From Nectonema munidae (Eukaryota; Nematomorpha; Nectonematoida; Nectonematidae): a stretch of DNA of 64,000 nucleotides. The translations under genes and the position numbers were made by a program. Of the stretch, positions 13,128-24,079 are shown one piece after another. How positions within the stretch are numbered: the first letter of the stretch is position 1; each line of letters begins with the position of its first letter. Below the pieces are notes generated by a model that did no database searches, was not told the DNA's origin, and was given only the letters and a program-made list of their open reading frames with translations. The stretch covers positions 186,001-250,000 of the forward strand of contig JAUIRK010001035.1 in assembly GCA_030549495.1 (NCBI GenBank). Reading direction: 5' to 3'.

Positions 13128-13646
13128 TTATTTTATTAAAATCACACCAATTAGTAATGTTTTTAAGTGAAGCTTGAATGGCATGATGATCAGAATTTTT
13201 GTATTAAACATTAGAGTTAAATCATCTGCATACATGATAAGTTTGCTATGATTGTCTAAACACTTGTGTATGTCATTTATGTAAATTAAAAACAATAGCG
13301 GACCTAAGATTGATCCTTGAGGAACACCAGACTTAGAATAATAGCCGTCGGAATAAAAATTATTGAAAAATATAAAATTTTTTCTAAAAGATAAATAGTC
13401 CTGGATCAAATTATAAAAACAGCCTCTGATGCCCAACTTTCTAATTTTATATAGTAAGATATGGTGATTCACAGTATCGAACGCCTTAGAAAAGTCTAAG
13501 AAGAAACATAACAATTTAGCTTTTTGTTCATAAGCTGTTGCTACAGATAATGATAGTTCTGATAGGGCATCCGTGGTTGATTTATTAGGCCGAAAACCAA
13601 ATTGATGTTTATAGAAGAAATTTATTTTGTTAAGATAGTTACTCAT
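13128..13646 (-). pseudogene. LINE reverse transcriptase, palm domain
   Basis: This 172-codon frame holds reverse-transcriptase motifs in order: FGFRPNKST (motif 1 region), FLDFSKAFDT (motif A aspartate), GVPQGSILGP (motif B) and YADD (motif C). The chemical core is preserved, but the frame breaks shortly after the YADD box and the thumb continues in another frame. It has no promoter or complete ORF. The first Met is simply the first in the truncated copy. Confidence 0.9.
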
Positions 13647-13660
13647 TATTTATTAGTATA

Positions 13661-14272
13661 AAGGTAATAGCTTTTTATATACTATTTCTATTTTTATAAG
13701 TGAAATCTGTTTAGAGAACAAAGACAGTTATAATGAAATTCAGGGCATAGCGTACTAATTTCCTATATACTACTATGGTTTACCAAGGGTTTTGATAAAC
13801 TTTCTTTCAATCGTATTGCTGGGGTTAACAGATGATATTGACAAAGCGTTACAGTGTTATAAAACAGCAGAATATCAAAGAGTTTTTTAAAGACTCGTAA
13901 TAATTTTATTTTTAATATCATGACTTTTATGTTGACTTTATAATTGCATGTACTTATGTTTTATTGACGAATGTGTGTGAATATAATTTAGATTGACATG
14001 TGCGTAACGTATGTTTATTACATTATGTATCATATAAAGTGTTTGTATTTAAAATTAAAAAAATGGTTTATTCACAAATTTTTGTCTGTTTTATGTCCTT
14101 CTTGATATAACGAACCAAAATTGGTCCTCAATGGTAGTTCGTTATAACCAGATTTTACCGTATTTAAAACCAAGATTGCTGAGTCAGAAAGCGGACACAC
14201 TTAAAAATTTTAAATATTTAAAGCCATCCATTACACCAGGCTTCGAATAAAAAAGGGCAAATCATAAGTTTA
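13661..14272. other. AT-rich non-coding stretch
   Basis: Nothing recognisable was seen between the LINE 5' break and the hAT MITE. Confidence 0.4.
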
Positions 14273-14524
14273 CAGTGGCGTACCAAAAAGGAGGCGGCAA
14301 GGGCGGTCGGCCATAATTCATTTGTATTAATATATCATCAATAAAAATATAATCGAGATGTTTTAGACTTAAACAGTAATGTAATAATAGTTTACTAGAC
14401 TTTTTATTCCAATTATCCATACCTATAGTATTAAGTTCAGGATGTTTGAAGTGTTATTTGAAATTGTTGGGGGCGGCAAAATTAGCATCCACCCTGGGCG
14501 GCATTAAAGATAGGTACGCCACGG
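14273..14524. mobile_element. hAT MITE (CAGTGGCGTACC ends), 252 bp
   Basis: The left end is CAGTGGCGTACC. The right end reads inward as CCGTGGCGTACC. Both ends are followed by G-rich subterminal sequence containing GGCGGC. Flanking octamers TAAGTTTA and TATGCTTT match only in part, which fits an old 8-bp duplication. There is no coding capacity. A second left end of the family lies at 19572. Confidence 0.7.
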
Positions 14525-15801
14525 TATGCTTTAAAACAAAACTTTTTTTTCATTATTTGAAATACTCAAAAAAATAAATTTGTTTATATGAATAAATTTT
14601 AAAAAAATTGAATTTTATATAACTCGTTAATTATAATATACTTATTTTAATGTAATAAAAATAACATCACTTAGGTCTCATTATAATGAGGTTCTACTAT
14701 AGCTGCTATATAAAAATATTATTTTTGAAAAAAAAACGATAAATTCATTACCAGTTTGTGGAGTCGAAGTGAAAATATCCAACTCCGCTTCCTAGTAATT
14801 ACAAAATTTCGCCTACGTCTCCAAGTACTTAAAAAAATCCAACTTCAACTACAAGTACTTAAAAACTTAATAGACCAACACTTCACTTCCGACTTCAACT
14901 AAAGTAGGACCACTTAAAAAATTAATTCCGAATCCTAAATTTTATTAGATACCGCCTCTAACTCCTATCCCTTTAAAATCTCCCACACAACCGATTTTGC
15001 AACTCTGGAATTCTAGATAACTAACTTATAAGCTGACAACAGGCCATAAATAAGAGGTGGGTCTAAGCACCAGCCCCCTGGGATATATTTTGCCTCCCCG
15101 GGAACTCGAGTAATTAGAGTCTCGCCATGGGACTGTATGACAAACTATTTAACAAATAAACAAAATATCCAACCAAAAGAATAACTATTCTTCATCTTGA
15201 TGCCTATTCTTGAATTGATCAAAAATTAGAGACTGAATGATAAAATTAATCTTTGCTAAAATTGCCAACAATAATGCGAACCTGATTTTCCCTAAAACTC
15301 CAAAATTCTTAAACAAGTCGAAAAGAGGTAAATAAACAAAATTCACTATACACAGTAAAACTTCTATAATACGTACGTACATGTTTGAGACGGATTAATC
15401 TACTTATTAGAGAAGTGTGTTTATTGAAGAAATGAAGGATAACCGACTGATACTTGAGACTAAAATATTAATTATTTTGTTTTTTGTGTACCTAGTGCGC
15501 ACCTGAAGAGGAAATAAATAAAATAAATTCCATAGGTGGATTTCAAAACTTAAGAGATCTTTTCACTTCACCAATAATTTAAACATTTTTTCAATTTTAT
15601 ATTTTTTTATATCATTGCGACTTGTTTGGCTTGTGAGTTGACTATCCATATTGCTTTACTTGTTTTACGGTTGAGTTTCAGTCACAAATTCTTTTAAAAT
15701 ATATCTTTAAAAATTATTAAAAAAAATATATTTCGCTACCCCCTCCCCTTCTAATAATTTTAGGAATGTGCGTCTCTATTGAAAAGTAACTAGTGAGTTA
15801 A
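14525..15801. other. Non-coding stretch with transposon-end remnants
   Basis: A hAT-like start (CAGTTTGTGGAGTCGAAG) lies near 14752 and is followed by decayed repeats of AACTTCGACT-like motifs to about 14960. Near 15745-15790 an inverted end of the CAGGGGCGCAC family is visible (reads inward as AGAGACGCACATTCC). The 65-codon ORF at 15185-15382 (-) has no domain. Confidence 0.4.
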
Positions 15802-16245
15802 TATTTTCCCTACTCCACAACACTGCTCGTAGGCCTTTTGTACAGTTAGATATAAACCTTGAAAGCAAAACTGACAATCATATAAAAAAAATTGATTTTA
15901 AAATAAATAATTAAAATAAACAAAAAAAAGTAGTTTCAAACAAATTTATTTTTAAATGAAACGAATTTTCGACATCACGAGTCTTTATCAAGTTAAAATA
16001 CTTAATGTAGTAGAAGTTGTTTAGTGCTTCCATTACATTAAATCTGAACTTGATAAAGAAATTGTGAAGTCTAAAACTCGTTTCACTTAAAAATAAATTT
16101 ATTAGAAAAACTGTACTTTTTTTTGTTTATTTTAATTATTATTTATCTTAAAATCATTTTTTTATCTGTCTGTCAGTTTTGCTTTTAAGTTTTACATCTA
16201 ATTGTACCAAAGGCCTACGAGCAGAGTTGTGGAGTAGGAAAAATT
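15802..16245. repeat. Large palindromic element with CTTGATAAAG core (copy 2)
   Basis: Two arms of about 190 bp are inverted around about 16025. The boundaries read CCCTACTCCACAACACTGCT on the left, and CCTACTCCACAACTCTGCTC inward from the right. Both arms carry CTTGATAAAG, followed by a short GAC/GTC-type hairpin and CGAAAA (left-arm complement) or a decayed version (right arm). Arm identity is high, so the hairpin should be stable. It has no ORF. Confidence 0.75.
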
Positions 16246-17052
16246 TTACTTATAATAAATAAAATATTTATAAAATTGAAAAATATATTAAAGCTAAACT
16301 TAATATTAAAACCTAACAAGGAAGGCAAAAATAGTAAAAAAAACTTACAGCTTGAGTGGTGATTTGAAATTCACATGTTCAAGTTGATCTAAAAATTTAA
16401 TAAACTGGTTTACAACTTGAAAAATAGTGTTATTCGCTTTAAGCTTAAATTTCCTTACTCAGCAATTCAATCTTGGCAAGAAAGAAATAAATCAAAAAAT
16501 TAGAATCGCATATTTTATGATGTGATATTTTAGGCCTATTTACCATATCATCATTAAATATAGTGATATATATTTTATAATTTCGCTAAAAGTGAATCTT
16601 AAAAGCATCTGCAAAGTAAATATGCACAAATGCGTACTAGAACACACATAACCCAGAAAGATACACCCAAGCACAAACACAAGAACAAAATATACTACTC
16701 ACATCTCCATATCTTAGTAGCTAGTTTACGAAAATAGCTGGCATTAGTGGAGCGAATGAAGCATCGGCCATAACTTAGAGCGCCATATAATAAGTGATTC
16801 ATAAATTAAATTCTTATTTTTTTGGTCCACATAAAAATAAAATATTAAAAAAAGGGAAAAAAATATCACATATACTTTACTTTTAAATTTGATATTTAAA
16901 GAAAATGAATTTAGTGAATTAAGAATTTTTTCAAGGGGGAACTTGTACTTATTATAAAAATTTTTTATCAATGTGTTCATTTTTTAATTAGTAAGTATGC
17001 CATTTTAAGCAAAATAGTATTCTTTTAATTTGTATTCCCAAAAATGAAATTA
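16246..17052. other. AT-rich non-coding stretch
   Basis: No supported gene was seen. The 78-codon ORF at 16744-16980 (-) lacks any recognisable domain. Confidence 0.4.
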
Positions 17053-17102
17053 ACCCATTTACGGCCAATGTTCCTATTTTGGAACATAAGTAATTTCCTC
17101 TT
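17053..17102 (+). mobile_element. piggyBac-type MITE end (second copy)
   Basis: TTAACCCATTTACGGCCAAT, followed by GTTCCTATTTTGGAACATAA, matches the inward reading of the right end of the 965-1102 MITE for about 48 bp. The opposite end was not found, so this copy is truncated or has been invaded. Confidence 0.65.
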
Positions 17103-17218
17103 AAATTAATATATAAAAAGATATATCTATCCCAGCTGAAATTATTGGAAAAGTGAAGGGGGTGAGTTATTCGTTTTTAAACAATTTATTGAAAAAAATG
17201 AATGTGTGATAAATCGAA

Positions 17219-17242
17219 TTTCACATTATCGATAATGTGAAA
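17219..17242. repeat. Perfect 24-bp palindrome
   Basis: A perfect inverted repeat is centred on ATCGAT, with arms TTTCACATTATC and its complement. It lies in otherwise unremarkable sequence and could be a protein-binding site or the core of a lost element. Confidence 0.6.
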
Positions 17243-17852
17243 AACATTCATATACCGTGGTTGCCAGATGTGCCGTTTAAATGTCACAGTTTTATCGTTG
17301 CTTAACAACGGAAGGGGTATTCAGAAGAAACTGCTTTTTTATTCACTAATTTTATACGTACAAAAAAGGAATTTGGAGTGTGCAGAGAATTAATACTTTT
17401 GCACGCATCAACATGACGCATGGATCCTACTTTCCATGGCACGGGAGTCTCGACTGGCCTGCTAAATCAGTGGCCCTACTGCCTTTCAGTGATACATCTA
17501 TTGTTGAATTAGAAATTAGACAAAGAAGGGCAGTTTGAAAGAATTCTTCCTACTCTCTTTTGAAATTGCATATGCTTCCATCACTTATCCTATTATTTTA
17601 TGAATCCTAAAATATTATTGTTAAGAAATTTCCTCGATTTGGATTTCTAAAAAAACTCTATGTCCATTTGGTATTCTTTATTCCAGAAGCCGATATTTAA
17701 CATGATAACGATCAGAGCCTATTATTGTCGATTTTATAAAATAATAACGTCTGTTTATTAATGCTTTTTAACAAATCTGCTTTATAATAGATACCATCTG
17801 ATTATCCTGGTCGTTAACCCTATTAGTACTGGGAACTTAAAACGCCACATCC

Positions 17853-18065
17853 CCCTCGAATAAAAAAGTTGTTGTACAAAATTTGCCGAACCACATCCCT
17901 TCAAATTTCATGAATTTTCCTAAAATCGCTACATGCATCTTTGGATACCACTTTCATAGTAGTTGATGATGAATCCATGTCAAAAACTTTCAATCAAAAT
18001 GAAAAGTTAATATTTTTCAGGAAAATTTTGATATTATCTGTAGTTAATTTTATAACTTGTCAATT
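17853..18065 (-). repeat. Dispersed repeat copy
   Basis: The complement of this segment aligns over about 200 bp with 42596-42810. Shared blocks include AACTACAGATAATATC, ATGAAARTGGTRTC-AAAGATGCA, and GATTTTAGGAAA-related sequence. No ends or coding capacity are obvious, so the class is unknown. Confidence 0.6.
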
Positions 18066-20509
18066 AGCGATGCACGGATAAGAACTTTAGCCCAATACCG
18101 ATTGATCAGTAGTTATTATTGGCTGATTATTTATTTTTGCAACTTGGAAACTACTGAGTTAGGGTTGAGCATAAATGTCTAAAATTCAGGTTTAGAAAAA
18201 TCTTTTTAAATTTTTTCACTGGTATCAGGGTCGGATCTAGGGGATAATTTACTCCCATGCGATTTTATAACATATTTTCCGAAAATAATATTTTTCTGAA
18301 TTTTCTATATGCAAAATCATTGTAAATGAATGCCTAAAGCAGTTGTTCTCAAACTTTTTTGAACATCGCCCCTTTTTTACTTATTAAAAATTCTTGCATC
18401 CCATCCTTTAAAAATAAAAAATAACTGAAATGTTTTTGAGCAGTTTTATAAAAGATTTCCACCCTAGTATTGCAGGAGCACCATATGTACAGTAGAGGTC
18501 GATTATGCAACTGTCACTTTGGAAAAGTCTAGATGAGCGAAATATATAAATAAACAACTTACAAATACTTTTTTTTATTATCTGTATACTTACCAAACAA
18601 ATTAGCAGACAACTGTAATCTACTTTTGTTTTAAAAGGACATTATGAAGAATATTATGAAAAATTAAATATCGAATTTTTCAAAACAAAAATATTTTATG
18701 ATTTTTTGTATTACACTAGTCTTATAAAACCTTTTTTAATTTTAACCAAACAAATTAAAAACAAATTCCTCCAAATTTTTTAAAAGATATAGCTTTCAAA
18801 TCTTTCATGATTATTCATTAATGTTTAGGAACTATCCAAACTTGTTAAAAAATAAAATCCACCTGCCCTAATGTACAGACATCAACTATATTTCCCCATG
18901 ATAAATTATTTTTTTCGAAAAAAGATAGAAACTATTTGTAATTAAAGTTTTCGGAGTTTTATCTAATTCGGGTGAAAAAACATTTCTTCTTTCAAATTTC
19001 CATCAAGTTGCATAAATTATTAAATGACAAGAGTTAGGTTATCAGTGACAATAGAAAACTTTTTATAAATTTAATAAATTCAATTAAAAATTTAATTGTG
19101 ACATGAGCTTTTATATTAAATCATTTATTTGGCAGGTTTAATTGATTTACATAAAAATGATCATTACTAAATGCGCAAAGGAGAAAATTTGTATATGTGT
19201 AAAAAACTTTTTTTTAAGTATTTCTATGTTGCCATATGTCAATCATTTTTTTGACAGGTTTGATTCTTTTTCATAAAAAATGAACATCACCACTAGATTC
19301 AGCCTATTTGAATCACAATAAAAATATATTTAAAATCTAAGAAAAGCAGGGGCGTAAAATACCGCGCAGCACGTGAGTCTTATTATTTTTATTACAAGTA
19401 ATTTAGTAAGATAAAAAAAATTCTAGTGCGATATTGAATCTGAAGTCAGTATCGAAGCTTTTAGATATTTAAGAGTTTTAATATTTTCCACAGAAGAATC
19501 AAACGAGATTAAGTAATTTTACCCAAGATTATAGTCTATTAAAATTTTATAAAACATTAAATAGCTATATTCAGTGGCGTACCAAGAGTTGGGTGGGTAA
19601 GGCAGTTCGCAATGGACGGCACAATTTATTTGTATTGTTTGCTTACTTCTTATTTTATTATATAAAGGATAAAGTTTATACAATTTATTTTTAATCAAAT
19701 TTTTATTATCAGAGACAAATAAAGTATTAAGTTATTTATCAAATCAATTACTAGACATTGCTTTTGTGAAGCTAAATTTTAAATTATTATCATTGTTTTA
19801 ATTCAAGAAGTTTAGAATACATTATGCGCAGACAAATAAAGAGTTAATATAAAAATGGTTTTTTAAAACTTTCTTTTTCAAAATTACTTCTGTACTAATT
19901 TTCTGATAGACAACTACATTTAAGCAGAGTAGATTTAAATAAACTTTAGAATAAATATTAATTTAAGGTAATAAAAATAGAATACAATATACTTTTAGTT
20001 AAGTTAGGTTTAAAATTTTAAGAGCAAGCATAGTCATGCAAAACATCAAGGAATATTTTAAATTTTCACCTGCGCTCATAAAGCTAGAGCCTAATAAAAA
20101 TTTAAAAAAAAATTTATTATTATTTATTTTTTTTAGTTTAAAATTATGTATTTATGTTTTTGTTACAAAGATAAAATTTTAATTTCAGAACTACATATTA
20201 TAATTCTGATTGATCTTTTGTGAGGGCTTTATTGAAGCCTGTTAGAAGCGTTCAGAGTGGTATTAACTCTGAGAAAAACTTTCTGTGTTTTCATATTATT
20301 TATTAAACGTTTGAAGAACGTATGTTATGAAAAAATAAATACCTACATATAAAAAAATCCAAACTATTAACTTAAATATATCAATAGATATCCGTAGCTA
20401 CATAGAAGTAGAGATGTTCACGAATCACGCACAAACGCACATGTAGGTTAAAACGTGCGTTTTTGTAGGTGCGAGAGGATTTTGTTAAAGAATAGTAAAC
20501 ATACAAAAA
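18066..20509. other. AT-rich stretch with isolated hAT-like termini
   Basis: hAT-like termini appear at about 18066-18105 (TTAGCGATGCACGGATAAG), 18343-18375 (GCAGTTGTTCTCAAACTTTT) and 19349-19370 (CAGGGGCGTAAAATACC). None could be paired with an opposite end. No gene was seen. Confidence 0.4.
19572..19645 (+). mobile_element. Left end of a CAGTGGCGTACC hAT MITE (second copy)
   Basis: CAGTGGCGTACCAAGAGTTG starts this copy. Like the element at 14273 it continues through a GGCAG/GGC-rich block into AATTTATTTGTATT. The right end could not be located before 20500. Confidence 0.55.
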
Positions 20510-20710
20510 ATAAAAAGAAGGAAAGGATTTTTGGTTAAGTTTATTATGGATAAACATTAACAATTCGATGTTTTCGTCTTTCAATTTCGTTCTTTTGAAG
20601 GTTGCTGTTCCTCCTGCCTTGAAAAACATGAGCTGGTATAAGACAGTTGTTGAAACCGCACACAAGCACTTTTGGCTGAGTTAAGCTAATACAGGGTACA
20701 ATTCGCATTT
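20510..20710 (-). pseudogene. hAT transposase C-terminal (dimerisation) fragment
   Basis: The minus strand reads DDLHSWSLKCELYPVLA, a break, then CLCAVSTTVLYQ and FFKAGGTATFKRTKLKDENI followed by ELLMFIHNKL. This matches the hAT C-terminal dimerisation region pattern W-W-L/YP-L-A-KYL/P-S-S-ERVFS-AG-KR-L-N-LLF-HNNL. The conserved ER of ERVFS is replaced, and stop codons interrupt the frame. Upstream sequence to about 21080 shows scattered coding-like peptide, but no DDE motifs could be placed. It is a dead fragment of an old hAT element. Confidence 0.7.
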
Positions 20711-22522
20711 TAGACTCCACGAATGCAGATCATCCCCTACTTTTGCTTGTCTACAATGTGCCATTATTTCGAACGAAAATTCTTTCCATAATGTAGTTGT
20801 CATAATTTGAAGCACAATAGTCATCATCCAATACAAGTTACGGAATGTTTTTTTAAATCACTTTAGACAGAACCTTTTTCATTTCCTTAGAAGTAATGGT
20901 CTTGCAAGTTTGCGTTCATACTCCGTGAATCCATTCATCAAGGTAAGTCTTTGGTCTAAAACGATAGTCCATAATAAAGAAATGTCCATTCCTTAAAATC
21001 TTGTTGTGAACTTTATTAATATTTAGATTGGTTTCTTTTGCTCCTGGATACCAGTTAGCATGAAGAATACCACCCATAAGTTAGAGGTCCATTAAATTGT
21101 TGTTGATGTTTCGCAGTGATTTTTTACAAAATCCTAAATTAGAAGCTTCAAATACCTTGTTTTTCAAAATTTTAAGTTTAACATGTTGCTCTTTTTTAAG
21201 ATATAAAACCATTAGGAGAAAACGGGTAATTTGTAATTTCTAATGGCTTTTTTTTCGATTTTTAATTGTTAAGTGAATTGGGAAAATAAAAAGATAAAAT
21301 TTGATGTTTCTTTACTATGTATTTTTACCCATTCTGAAAACCGAAAAAATTAAAACTACAGACATCCTTATGGATTGAAGGTTTTTGTTTGTTATTTAAG
21401 AACTATAAAACTGAAATTCATAAAACTATTTTTAAATTAAGGTTTTTATTTGTTCATTTTATTTGTCTCTACTGAGCTGAGACTAAGAAAAATTATCTTG
21501 CTTTAGTTGTGATTTCATGAAAAATTTGTAATTGTATTTATTAACAATAAACAAAATTTCGCAAAAAAAGAGTTTCAAAAGAAGTTTTTAAAAATGTATA
21601 CCTAGAAGTATTTGCGATTATAGGTTGTGTATCTTTCATATCATTCTTTTTTTAGGTGAGATGTTTGCAAAAATAAATTAAAAAAATAATAATCATCTGT
21701 TAAAAAAATTTTATGTTCAAAAAAGTTTAAACTGTACTCATATTTGACCAGGGTATCATTTTCTGGACAATTAAAAATGACGAACATGACTCTTGATTTA
21801 TAATGGACAAATGGTCAACACTTTATCTTATCAAAATATTTAACACGGAACAAATATTAATCAATAAAAATTTTGCTCCTTTATAATAAATTAAATTAGT
21901 TGTGCCACAATATGTTACAGTGGGCTAAAAAGGGTTAACAAAATAAAGGGGTAGAAAATGTGTTCGAGTAGTGTACGACAAGTGTACCTCGAAATGTCTC
22001 GAAGTTCGAGAGGAATAGCTAAAAGTTTCGACACATCGGAAGTTCGAGACATTTGAAGTTAGAAGTCGGAGCCATTTTGATGATGGGAAAAAAGAGAGGA
22101 ATTACAGATTATATAGAAAAAAGCAGAGTGGGAATTCTATTTTTATTTTTTTAGTAAAACTTACCAACTTTGAAAGAAAAAAAGGAAAAGTGCAAAAAGG
22201 ACGCTAAAAAAGGAAGCACGGACACATAATAAAAAACTCTATGTTGTATTTTTTTCATTAAAATTTTTTTATTTAATATTGAAGAAAAAAATCATTTATA
22301 TCTTCTGTTAATTTAAAATTAGATTTAAATATTTAGTTTTTTTTAATTTTAAAATTAAAATAAAAAACTAGTTAGCTAACAAAATTTAGGAGTTTACTAC
22401 AAATGACTATTTGTAAATTATAAAATATAGTTTTGAAATTAAAGTTAAAAAACATATTTAATTGAATGAGTATAACAAAACATTTATTATATTAAATTAT
22501 CAATAAACACTATGTTTGTTAG
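20711..22522. other. AT-rich stretch, nothing firm
   Basis: Possible further hAT debris lies up to about 21080 on the minus strand. From there to the SINE no gene, RNA or paired repeat end was seen. Confidence 0.35.
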
Positions 22523-22697
22523 GTTGTTAGGGTGTACCTCTCAGCTTAACAGTTGAAGGTCAGGGGTTCGATCCCCAAGGCTCCCAACTCTAAAAACAAA
22601 TTCACAAAAACTGTGATTAACCATCTTAAGCATAATGCGAGCATATAGCTTAACTGCTGAAAGTGCTTTGATATCTCAAACCAACCAACCAACCAAC
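22523..22697 (+). repeat. tRNA-derived SINE (copy 1, 5'-truncated)
   Basis: The copy starts inside the tRNA-like head at GGTTGTTAGGGTG. It contains a good polymerase III B box (GGTTCGATCC at 22565-22574) with the T-arm GGGG/CCCC stem and a GGCTCCC acceptor half. A ~100-bp body follows, and the tail is (CCAA)n. The second copy at 34502-34692 keeps more of the head. No poly(A) tail is present; the short tandem tail suggests mobilisation by a LINE with a similar tail. Confidence 0.8.
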
Positions 22698-22698
22698 T

Positions 22699-22944
22699 AT
22701 GTTTCACGTGACACTTGGTCTTCCTCCTTTATCTGTTTCGAATCATGTTCATCAAAAATTTAAATCCTTGTCACATATTTCTACTACTTGTCCAGTTAAA
22801 GATGAAAGCTCAAAATTAAAATGTTATACCTGTCATAAAAATGGAGAATCCACATTCAATCATTCATGCATGAGCTACACGTGTCCTTATGTTATAAAAG
22901 AATTGAAACGCGTTGAAAGCATGACTGTATTCCATGATGAATGA
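22699..22944 (+). CDS. LINE ORF1 C-terminal fragment (zinc-knuckle, Gag-like RNA-binding protein)
   Basis: This 81-codon tail of ORF1 carries Cys/His clusters of the form CP-x-D then KCYTCHKNGESTFNHSC and CPYVIKE. These resemble the nucleic-acid-binding knuckles of Jockey-type ORF1 proteins, which bind the element RNA. The N-terminal RNA-recognition part is absent because the copy is 5'-truncated, so the apparent start Met is an artefact. Its stop codon (22942-22944) overlaps the ORF2 start (22934), so translation of ORF2 would need reinitiation or stop-start coupling, as known for several LINEs. Confidence 0.7.
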   Translation: MFHVTLGLPPLSVSNHVHQKFKSLSHISTTCPVKDESSKLKCYTCHKNGESTFNHSCMSYTCPYVIKELKRVESMTVFHDE

Positions 22945-23746
22945 AGGTAAAAACTTGACATATTTTACTAATGTATATTTTGATATTAATGATCAATTTA
23001 ATAGTTCACACGAAGTTAATTTAAGTTCATGTTTGTCCGAAATTTATGATTTTAATGTAGTATCCCTCAATGTTCAGTCACTAAAGAGTAAGTTTTCCGA
23101 ACTCATAGTTTTTCTTAATAAGTTGTCTTCATGTATGGCTGAGAATTTAACCTTGATTTGTCTGCAAGAAACCTGGTTAAGGCAAAATGAGAATTACTTT
23201 CACCTACCAAATTATACTACGATAAATTCACCTAGAATGTGTTCAAAACATGGTGGCCTTTTATTTTTCATTAAGGATGGTATTGACTATCAAATTGGCG
23301 AAAGGGTGCATTTCAATGATTCTTTTGAATATCAAAGTATCAATCTCTATTTAGAAAGACCGAAAACTATTAAAGTTCATAATATATATAGACTACCCAA
23401 CACTAATAAGGAACTAGTGAATGAGTTTTTCTCATTTTTTGAAAATTTGATTTTTAATTCAGACAGAAATAAGATAAATATCTTTTGTGGCGACTTTAAT
23501 TTTGACTTACTCAAGGTTGAAAACTACTTATCACAAAAATTTTTTAATTTGATAAGAGCCGGCTCACTGATCCCAGCTATCACTCTCCCGACCCGTCATG
23601 AATCTGGGACCCTAATTGATAATTTTTTTGTGAATGCGGAAGTTGTTAAGTATAAAGCTTTTAATTGTAAGTCCTTCTTATCGGACCATATACCGATTCT
23701 CTTATCTTTGGATTTGAAAGTTAAAAAAGTAAATGATAAAAAATGA
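22934..23746 (+). CDS. LINE ORF2 N-terminal part: APE-type endonuclease
   Basis: This 270-codon open frame holds the exonuclease-endonuclease-phosphatase fold. It shows SLNVQSLKSKFSEL near residue 40, the catalytic QETWL near residue 78, a GG-LFFIK block, FCGDFNFDL near residue 185, and SDHIPILL near residue 253. In the intact family this domain nicks target DNA to prime reverse transcription. All catalytic signatures (E of QETWL, GDFN, SDH) remain. The start ATG overlaps the ORF1 stop by 11 bases. The frame ends prematurely at 23744-23746, and downstream ORF2 sequence resumes only at about 24080. Confidence 0.85.
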   Translation: MMNEGKNLTYFTNVYFDINDQFNSSHEVNLSSCLSEIYDFNVVSLNVQSLKSKFSELIVFLNKLSSCMAENLTLICLQETWLRQNENYFHLPNYTTINSPRMCSKHGGLLFFIKDGIDYQIGERVHFNDSFEYQSINLYLERPKTIKVHNIYRLPNTNKELVNEFFSFFENLIFNSDRNKINIFCGDFNFDLLKVENYLSQKFFNLIRAGSLIPAITLPTRHESGTLIDNFFVNAEVVKYKAFNCKSFLSDHIPILLSLDLKVKKVNDKK

Positions 23747-24079
23747 AAAAAGAAGAAGAAATTTATTAAGAAACAAATCAATGATTATTATGATAAACAA
23801 AATTAAAAAAAAAAAAAAAACATGAACATTGTAGTATAAATAAATCGATATATTTCAAGTACACCTAAGGTCATAGCCGCTTAAAAGGTGTAACTTAAGA
23901 TATAAAATGAGATTAGAAAACAAAGGAGTATTTAGAATTTTGAAACAAAATTAAAAGAAAGAAAGTAAAAAATATACACTAAAAATTGGTATTCACATTA
24001 TGAAGAACATATATAAAAAAAATTTGATAAAAAAAAAAAAAATTTGAAAGATTTGATGAAACTTTATTTTTGACATTAT

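Larger units (their letters stand above)
12440..13660 (-). mobile_element. 5'-truncated LINE (CR1/Jockey-like reverse transcriptase)
   Basis: Only the reverse-transcriptase half and C-terminus of a non-LTR retrotransposon remain. The first block (13646 to 13128) carries FGFRPNKSTTDAL, FLDFSKAFDTVNHHILL, GVPQGSILGPLLFLIYIND and the catalytic YADD. The thumb/C-terminal blocks follow at 13057-12737 (KFLGVTLEENFSFSTHI) and 12704-12459 in other frames, so at least two frameshifts separate them. The endonuclease and ORF1 are missing at the 5' side, as usual for target-primed truncation. The 3' side runs into AT-rich sequence with a (TA)n tract. It is non-functional. Confidence 0.9.

Noticed and set aside
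20711-21080. Coding-like minus-strand peptide upstream of the hAT fragment
   Set aside because: Reads for short runs only and no hAT catalytic motif could be placed, so it was not annotated as part of the transposase.
22523-22697. Functional tRNA gene
   Set aside because: Only half of a tRNA-like head is present and the same body and tail recur at 34502-34692, so it is a SINE.
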